DNA from: Isoetes taiwanensis
Lineage: Eukaryota; Streptophyta; Lycopodiopsida; Isoetales; Isoetaceae
DNA: 64,000 nt
NCBI GenBank assembly: GCA_021234155.1
Contig: JAJEKV010000011.1
Span: 9,465,712-9,529,711 of the forward strand
Direction: 5' to 3'
Made by a program: the position numbers and the translations under genes
Shown: positions 58,143 to 64,000 of the stretch, piece by piece
How positions within the stretch are numbered: the first letter of the stretch is position 1
How the letters are laid out: the number at the start of each line of letters is the position of its first letter
Notes under the pieces: generated by a model
The model's database searches: none
What the model saw: only the letters and a program-made list of their open reading frames with translations
Told to the model about the DNA's origin: nothing

Positions 58143-61100
58143 ATGGCCACCAGCGTTCCATTGCTTCGTTTCCACAATCCGGTTGTTAATTCTCGTCGAC
58201 TTGACCATCAACCACTACACCCGCAATACAAGCACCTCAGATTGTCGGTACCGCGGAAGAAAGCTTTATCTTGTCTGGCACTAAAGGCTCAATCGTGTGA
58301 CACAGCCACGGAATTGGAGCTGTGGCTCAAAAGGCAAGGTTTGCCCGACCAGGTAATACTTTCTCATGTATCATGTAATGCGCCATCCTCTTATTTTCGA
58401 CCTTCTAATGCTTGGATATAACTTTGTTCTTAGGCAGCGAGTTTGAGGAGCTTTGGGGTTGAAGGAGTGGGATTAGTTGCCACTCGTGAACTGCAGGTCT
58501 CACATTCTCTATATTACTTCTCAAATCGTGTTTTCACACTTGTTTCTATCAAATTCGTCTTTGCAGAGCGGTGATATTGCAATATCTATTCCTGAGAATT
58601 ATACCGTGACATCAGTAGATGTTGCCAACCATCCTGTTGTCTCAAGGCTTTCAGAAGGTAATGTATTGTTATTGGATGTGGTACAATGTTGTGTTAGCAG
58701 TTATAGACATAATATAAAATCGAGCTAGTTTCTATCGCTCGCGGCCTCCCTGCTCCACTTTATTTTCATCTGCAGCGTTTTTGTTAGAACTATAGAGAAT
58801 AGAAATTGTTATTGATTATAGACAACACTCAGCCATCTTTCAAATGTAGACTTAACTATATCTTTCTTTTAATTAGGAAAGGATGATCTTATAGGGCTCA
58901 CATTGTGGCTGGTTTATGAGAGTTCTTTGAAAGATAAATCTCCATGGTATCCCTATTTGAGGACATTTCCAACTGCAACAATGAGTCCATTGTTATGGAC
59001 AGAAGCTGAACAAGAAGAGCTTCTCAATGGATCTCCAGTACTTGGTATTTTTCTGTCTGTGCACCTACTTAATTTTCTTACCTGGTTATTTGAGAGTGGG
59101 AAGTTCATTACTGGCCCACTCTTTTTTCTGGTTGACTGACTTTGAGAATCAAAGCACCCGCCCCAGATGATGCTCTAGGCATCTTTATGTTTGCAGTCAT
59201 GATGATGGTTCTTATAATGAAGTTCTGCATTTATGAAATGTGCTGGATTTTCCTGCTGTAAAGATTTGTGACTGACTAGGTTAGTTTCACAGGTGAAGTG
59301 AAACGCCAAGTAAAAGCATTGAATGACGTGTTTCAAGATGTAAAGAAGGAATGTACGGGTGGAAATGTAAGTTTGACTTGTCATGGCATTTGATAACTAG
59401 AGATTGTATTGGTAATTCTTCCTTTTGTTATTTAAGTTTGAGTTATTAATTCCCAGCCTAAGGCCTCAAGAGCACCACTCTTCACTATCTGCACATATCT
59501 AGACACATACAAGGTTTCCTTTGCTGACTGTCCTGAAAGTGCCATTGGGGAACATGGTCACTACCAGATTTAATCCATTTCAGAATTAATGGACCTGACT
59601 CAAAATTTGAAAAGATTATTGCTTTGGAACTCTTGAGAGGCATGCTAACAGAGTTATCTCAAGAAACAGCAAATGTCTACCATTAAAGTCGAGAGTTGAA
59701 GAGCTCTATTGGAGAATGCTATATAGGATGAAAAAGATAGCTACAACAGTAGCTATAAGCGCCTAAACCAGAGCTCTGAGAGAACCAACCAAAAGAAATT
59801 AGTGCGACTATGGCAATGTTATCAACATGATGACTCAGCATGCTTAGCCATCAAGACACATGCAATATGAAATGTCGTGACATCCCCCTTGACGATTAGC
59901 ATGGCAAAAAACGAACAGAGATGAGAAAAACTAACACTAAAAGTTATTATCCCTCCTGGAAGTAAGATGAGGTACAACATGTATCAAGATTAAACTCATC
60001 TTTCTTTATTCTATGTGATTCACCAAGTGCTTACATCTTAAATCCAGCATCAAATATCCTAGTGTCTGCTGAAGAAAGGAAACCAAGCTGAAGTTTAGGT
60101 ACCTCCTTGGTGTCCCTCTTTGGCAACAGCGAACAAATCTCTCTCTGTTTTAGAAGTTTTGATGATGTATCAAAATGGATAGGCCAAATTGGTGAATGCA
60201 GCCCACAGCCCAAGGTCATCTCTGGAAGTTCGCTCTTCAGCTCAGCTAGTAAGGAGTTTGTATTGGATTGGAACCTAGGCTTGAATCAAAGGTAGCTTGA
60301 TTTGTTTGAGAAGATGAATTGGCATGGGGGCTAAATTCAGAACTTTGTATTGCAGGAACCTTAAGCACGTGGCCTTCATATGATGCTCCATTTTCCTGCA
60401 TAAAGTTTTGTGTAGTACCACCAGTGCCATATGGTGTATGGCCTTGGTTAGCTTATGACACTTTGTCTGTCAATTCCACTTCACTTAGTTCCTCAGGAGA
60501 GTTCAGTAACACTGCTTCTGTATGAACAATACTGTTGGAGCAACCCATGTTTTGTATCACTTGGTCAAGTGAGGTGGGTTTTGGGGTTGGCGTTTGAAAA
60601 GATTCATACTCAAATGCAAACATGCGAACAAGAACCGCCATTGTCCCCAGTCCCTCAAATCTTCTGCTTATATGCTGATTTTGATTCTGTGCGAAAGATA
60701 GCAAAACTTTTACATGAGCAATGCACTGGTTTGATATATTGTGATGCAATGAAATCTGCGAGCATATTCTGCAAATCTCCAACCCATCTTTCCGAGGATG
60801 CATAAAGCAGACTAGATGGCCTTTGAATGCACATCCTTTCTCCGCAAATGAGACACAAAATGGCTCTTCCAGTTCTCTGAGTGAACTTTTTCTTAAATGA
60901 ATGGAGAAAACACAGGACATGAAAATCAATGAAAATTTTACATTGACGATATCATCTAAAAGATGTAAGCACGCTTGGTCTATAGCTGTAATGGCTGGCG
61001 ATGATGGGCATCCCTTAGTATGTTTATGTGCATGCGCATGCTGTCACAGCTAGCCAAACAACTAGAGAGCTCGCAAATTTGCCATCTTCTAGCTACTTCT

Positions 61101-63509
61101 GATTGTCCCTTTAAAATGCACATTGCCATTTATGTCCTTGCGTGAACTCAACCATGCCATCATTTGGCATATGATACTCACTAATGCAACAGCCGGAACA
61201 CCAGCTCGAAGGGTGTCTATCAGTGCACAAAGATTTTGCACAATAGGGCAAGGACTGCTCATCTCAAGAGGATTTTGGCATCTCTTCAGCCGCTTATACA
61301 AATACCTTTCGTAAGTCTTACAAGTAGGCCACTTGTAGGATTCATCAAAAATTCAAATATGGATAACATCGTGTCACCGCAGGACATGCTTGCAATTTTA
61401 GATCTTGAGATACTTTTGATATTGATTCGACGTTGCATCAATGTAACAACTGCCCTTATAAATTCAAGCAACTTCAGCAAAGGGTATCCTCATTCTCTTC
61501 AGTTCTTGACCATATTGAGCAGCTGCGATCAAATATGGAATGAAGAAATTCTGGGAATTCGATACACTGGCAGGATTCAATTGCAACCCATTCCCAGTAT
61601 CGCCTGATGCATTTCCAATGCAGATGTTCTACTATTAATTGCCATAGTATGTTTTCCAGTTCCTGTGGACCTGTATTTCTGGGCATCTTTTAAGACATTC
61701 TACCGCAATTTGTAACAAATAGAGCACATTTTGCATGATGTGCAGTCGATCCATAGTGCAGGCAGCTACACATAGTATATACAATACATGTCCAACTTGC
61801 TCCTGCAAGTATATAAACAGAAGAATGATGGCTGTCTGATCAGGGTGTAAACGCACGAAAGAAACTAATAGCTGCAACTGGCTGCCCACCCTTGCCCAAA
61901 ATCACTTCTTTTATCATTATGGCAGTCCCTTTTTATCCTTCTCCTACAAAATGGGACTCTAATGTCGCTTTGAGCATTCTCACTTCTTTTCTCTAATTTC
62001 CATACACACAGCACAAATCAAGTTTCTTTTTTAATTCTAGTAATATGAAATCAGAGAAATTTCGTGATAAAATGCAGGATTTCATAGTCTGATCAGTGTT
62101 CTTTGTCTCCCTCTGGTCCAAAGAAAAGGAATCTCCATTAATAATACCATCTAACAGAAACAGCACATGATAAATGCAACTCTGAAATTTCCACAAAAAC
62201 GTAAATTATCGCTTCCCATCAATTCTTCGACAAAACAACTAACCAACACGAGCTTACTTTTCTCTAAAAATTTATCCAGCATTTTCTTCCACTCAGTCTT
62301 TATCAAAGTGCTTTTAGACATTGATAGCACAGAAAGAAGAAGATGGTATTTAGGATCACACAACAAATCTGATTGCTTGGCAAACATGAAAAAAGTTTCA
62401 AAAAGACACCTTTCAGCAGATGCTTTTGCAATTTCTGCAAAATCTCTCCTCCATTCTCTTATCAAGCTGATATTATGCCTATCTGAAAGTTAATTCCAAT
62501 CTGTTCTGGCTCTGTTCTGGTTCCCCAATTACTAGCTGCAAATTTACAATGCGTAAAAAGATCTCTACAGGCAAAGTTGTTTTTCTACCGTTCCTCCTAA
62601 AAGCAGCTCTGATACCATGAATAACTCTAGTGGAGAATGCCATATAGGATGAAAAAGATAGATACAATAGTAGCTATGAGCATCTAAACTAGAACGCAGA
62701 GAGAGAAGAAATAAGGTGACTATGGCTTATATAGTCATATCAGCAGCATGATGAGTCAGCGTGCTTGAAATATTGTAAGAAGACATCAAACTTCACATCT
62801 GTAAGAGCTTTCCATTGTATATTCACGGCAAGCCTACACAACATTGCAGCCTATTTGTTTAGATGGCATGAAAATTGAATAATTGTATTGAGTGCTTGCT
62901 ATCCTGTTTACAATAAAGAGTTGTTAGTAGATGATACTAGGAGCTCTTTTTGCTTTGAATTCTTCAATAATCTGTTATCTTGTCTTTGACATTTAGAAGT
63001 TCAATTCAGATGCGCTGACCTTCGAGGTGTTCAAGGCAGCCTTCTCGGCAATTTTGTCACGCGTTGTGTATCTGCCATCTGCAGACTTGTTTGCTCTGGT
63101 ATGTTGCAAAACTTAAGCTTTCATATTTCTTTTGAAGGGAACATGAGTACCCATCCATATTTCCATGTTCCATAAAAGGAAAAGGGATCTTTGCTTATGT
63201 TCTTATACAAATAACCACATTCATTTTTTGTCAAGATTTTAGTGATGCCCTTGCTTTATATGGAGATGTAGGTGCCCTTTGCCGACTTAATTAGGTATAA
63301 AGGTTCCTACACATTTTTGGACTATGAAATGCAGGGAGAACAGGTAGATTATATTTACATACCTGTTGTTTTTCTCGAGTGGTGGTATTGCAATTTATGT
63401 CCTGCATTTCTTCTTAGGTTATCCTACGTGTAGACCGAAACTTTAAGCCAGGTGATGAGATTTTTGCGTCCCGTAGTCAAGACCTACGGAACTCGGATAT
63501 GCTTATCAG
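58143..63509 (+). CDS. SET-domain lysine methyltransferase, Rubisco-LSMT-like, plastid (5' part)
   Basis: Eight exons join in phase: 58,143-58,352; 58,434-58,496; 58,567-58,657; 58,877-59,044; 59,293-59,366; 62,997-63,098; 63,272-63,343; 63,418-63,509 (ending mid-codon, continuing outside). All introns are GT-AG. The first ~50 residues are Ser/Arg-rich like a transit peptide. Then come ELELWLKRQGLPDQ, FGVEGVGLVATRELQ, IAISIPENYTV, LTLWLVYESSLKDKSPWYPY, LRTFP … SPLLWTEAEQEELLNGSPVL, FEVFKAAFSAILSRVVYL, FALVPFADLI and VDRNFKPGDEIF. These follow the plan of plastid Rubisco/aldolase lysine methyltransferases: SET with an inserted helical domain. The expected Asn-His after ADLI reads Arg-Tyr (63,293-63,298). 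In canonical SET enzymes these residues contact S-adenosylmethionine, so activity is doubtful or divergent. Frames are clean, so the gene is probably expressed. Confidence 0.85.
59697..62788 (-). mobile_element. Copia-like LTR element with short LTRs, non-autonomous
   Basis: Minus-strand element: 5' LTR 62,617-62,788, 3' LTR 59,697-59,882, sharing 'tggagaatgcYatataggat' and 'gaaaaagata' in direct orientation. Next to the 5' LTR is a primer-binding site TGGTATCAGAGC (62,605-62,616), complementary to initiator tRNA-Met and typical of plant Copia. Before the 3' LTR is a polypurine tract AAGGGGGA (59,883-59,890). LTRs end …TTCA and start TGTCACGAC or TGATGTC. The LTRs differ at many sites, so the insertion is old. 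No gag, integrase or RT was recognised in the 2.7 kb interior. Flanking 5 bp do not match as a target-site duplication. Confidence 0.8.
60453..62470 (-). pseudogene. possible captured fragments of a cellular helical-repeat gene
   Basis: Inside the LTR element, minus-strand frames look like host protein, not Gag-Pol: REWRRDFAEIAKASAERCLF … SVLSMSKSTLIKTEWKKMLD (62,240-62,465, preceded by a TTTCAG and followed by GTAAGC), LVSFVRLHPDQTAIILLFIY (61,635-61,889), LKLLEFIRAVVTLMQRRINI (61,286-61,480), CPIVQNLCALIDTLRAGVPA (61,089-61,301) and KGHLVCFMHPRKDGLEICRI then CSQ (60,453-60,929). The last is reminiscent of the N-terminus of PRD1, a plant protein needed for meiotic double-strand breaks; the others could be ARM/HEAT-like helices of the same protein. 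The order would not be collinear, and the match is from memory, so this is tentative. Confidence 0.35.
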
Positions 63510-64000
63510 GTAATTTCTGTTAGTGCTTTATAAGGAAAGAAAAAGAAAATTCATGGAATTAATGGTCCGAAACTTTAGAAGTCTTTAGGGCGTATTTTGT
63601 TACCTGAAGCATGGCATGGGAGCTTAGACCATCTACCCCAGAAGTTAATGTTATTTCTTCAAATTGAATATTTAATGTCATCATGTTAATTTCAAACTGC
63701 CATATTCAATGTCTTAGTACTGAAATGACAACTAGACTTTTGGAGGGCATTAATAGGTTGATGTGGCAGCCACAGGTAGTGATGTTTAATTGTGAAGTAA
63801 TTACTAGGGTTATTTTTGAATCAATGATGTAATTTATTTTCTACCTATTAAAGAAAAATCCTATATGTGGCATAGTTGGGGTTGTAGCGTGCTGTTTCCA
63901 GATTGAGGTTTCTCCTGTTCAGTGGCATAAGAGAGTTATAATGGACAGAAGAGAACTTATGTAGCTTACCTTGATGTAACTAATAATTTTTCAAAAGGAA
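63510..64000 (+). other. intron 8 of the SET gene (incomplete)
   Basis: After the donor 'atcag|gtaatt' no further exon matching the rest of the SET fold (expected …YGF) is visible before the window ends. Confidence 0.6.

Larger units (their letters stand above)
59367..62996 (+). other. intron 5 of the SET gene, 3.6 kb, enlarged by a retroelement
   Basis: Donor 'aat|gtaagt' and acceptor 'gacatttag|aag'. The other introns are 70-230 bp. Most of the extra length (59,697-62,788) is a minus-strand LTR element, inserted antisense to the gene. Confidence 0.75.

Noticed and set aside
60655-60858. Alternative frame reading CLICGERMC…, like a zinc-finger of UBR-type ligases.
   Set aside because: The overlapping frame is longer and gives a better protein-like pattern; one short C-x-x-C match is not enough.

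Overview
This is a eukaryotic nuclear window from a large, transposon-filled plant genome. Spliced genes with GT-AG introns, a plastid-type SET-domain methyltransferase, a plant hexokinase relic and an organelle-type PPR gene identify it as plant. The 829-codon PPR gene built mainly from 31-residue S repeats, the DUF7869 and MULE relics, and a Replitron-type HUH protein fit a non-seed plant (fern, lycophyte or bryophyte) better than a flowering plant. That assignment is inference.

Layout: 1-1.7 kb is a frameshifted DUF7869 protein. 2.5-3.0 kb is a short tandem array of a ~300 bp unit, ended by the poly(A) tail of a minus-strand LINE (3.0-6.7 kb). 6.9-9.65 kb is a minus-strand MULE-type transposase gene with a SWIM zinc finger and two short introns, with a minisatellite at its 5' end. 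10.9-12.5 kb holds a coding fragment followed by five tandem copies of that fragment's own 3' end. 13.0-22.25 kb is bounded by near-identical inverted ends made of GGAAACCTCCCC repeats; inside are a dead hexokinase gene, a palindromic MITE and three minus-strand LINE pieces. 22.5-25.0 kb is the only clearly intact long gene, the PPR protein. 26.7-28.1 kb is a Replitron-like HUH-endonuclease gene in pieces; right beside it, at 28.19 kb, is a textbook Helitron 3' terminus. 28.2-34.0 kb is non-coding with diverged duplications.

From 34 to 57 kb the window is retrotransposon wreckage: LINE copies at 34.0-37.0 (minus), 39.8-41.6, 41.6-42.4 and 49.25-51.2 kb (plus); three ~0.9-1.2 kb LTR-like non-coding repeats; several LTR/polypurine-tract boundaries; and tRNA-derived SINE-like insertions. 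58.1-64.0 kb is a host gene on the plus strand with eight recognisable exons, running off the right edge. Its 3.6 kb fifth intron carries a Copia-like element (two short LTRs, tRNA-iMet primer site, polypurine tract) that encloses possible fragments of a cellular helical-repeat gene.

The observations most worth following are the Replitron relic, the Helitron terminus with an apparent empty site at 44 kb, the common 3' hairpin of several LINE families with different microsatellite tails (possibly shared by a SINE), and the tandem amplification of the last exon of a gene. All exon joins and family names come from reading by eye; no database search or folding was run.
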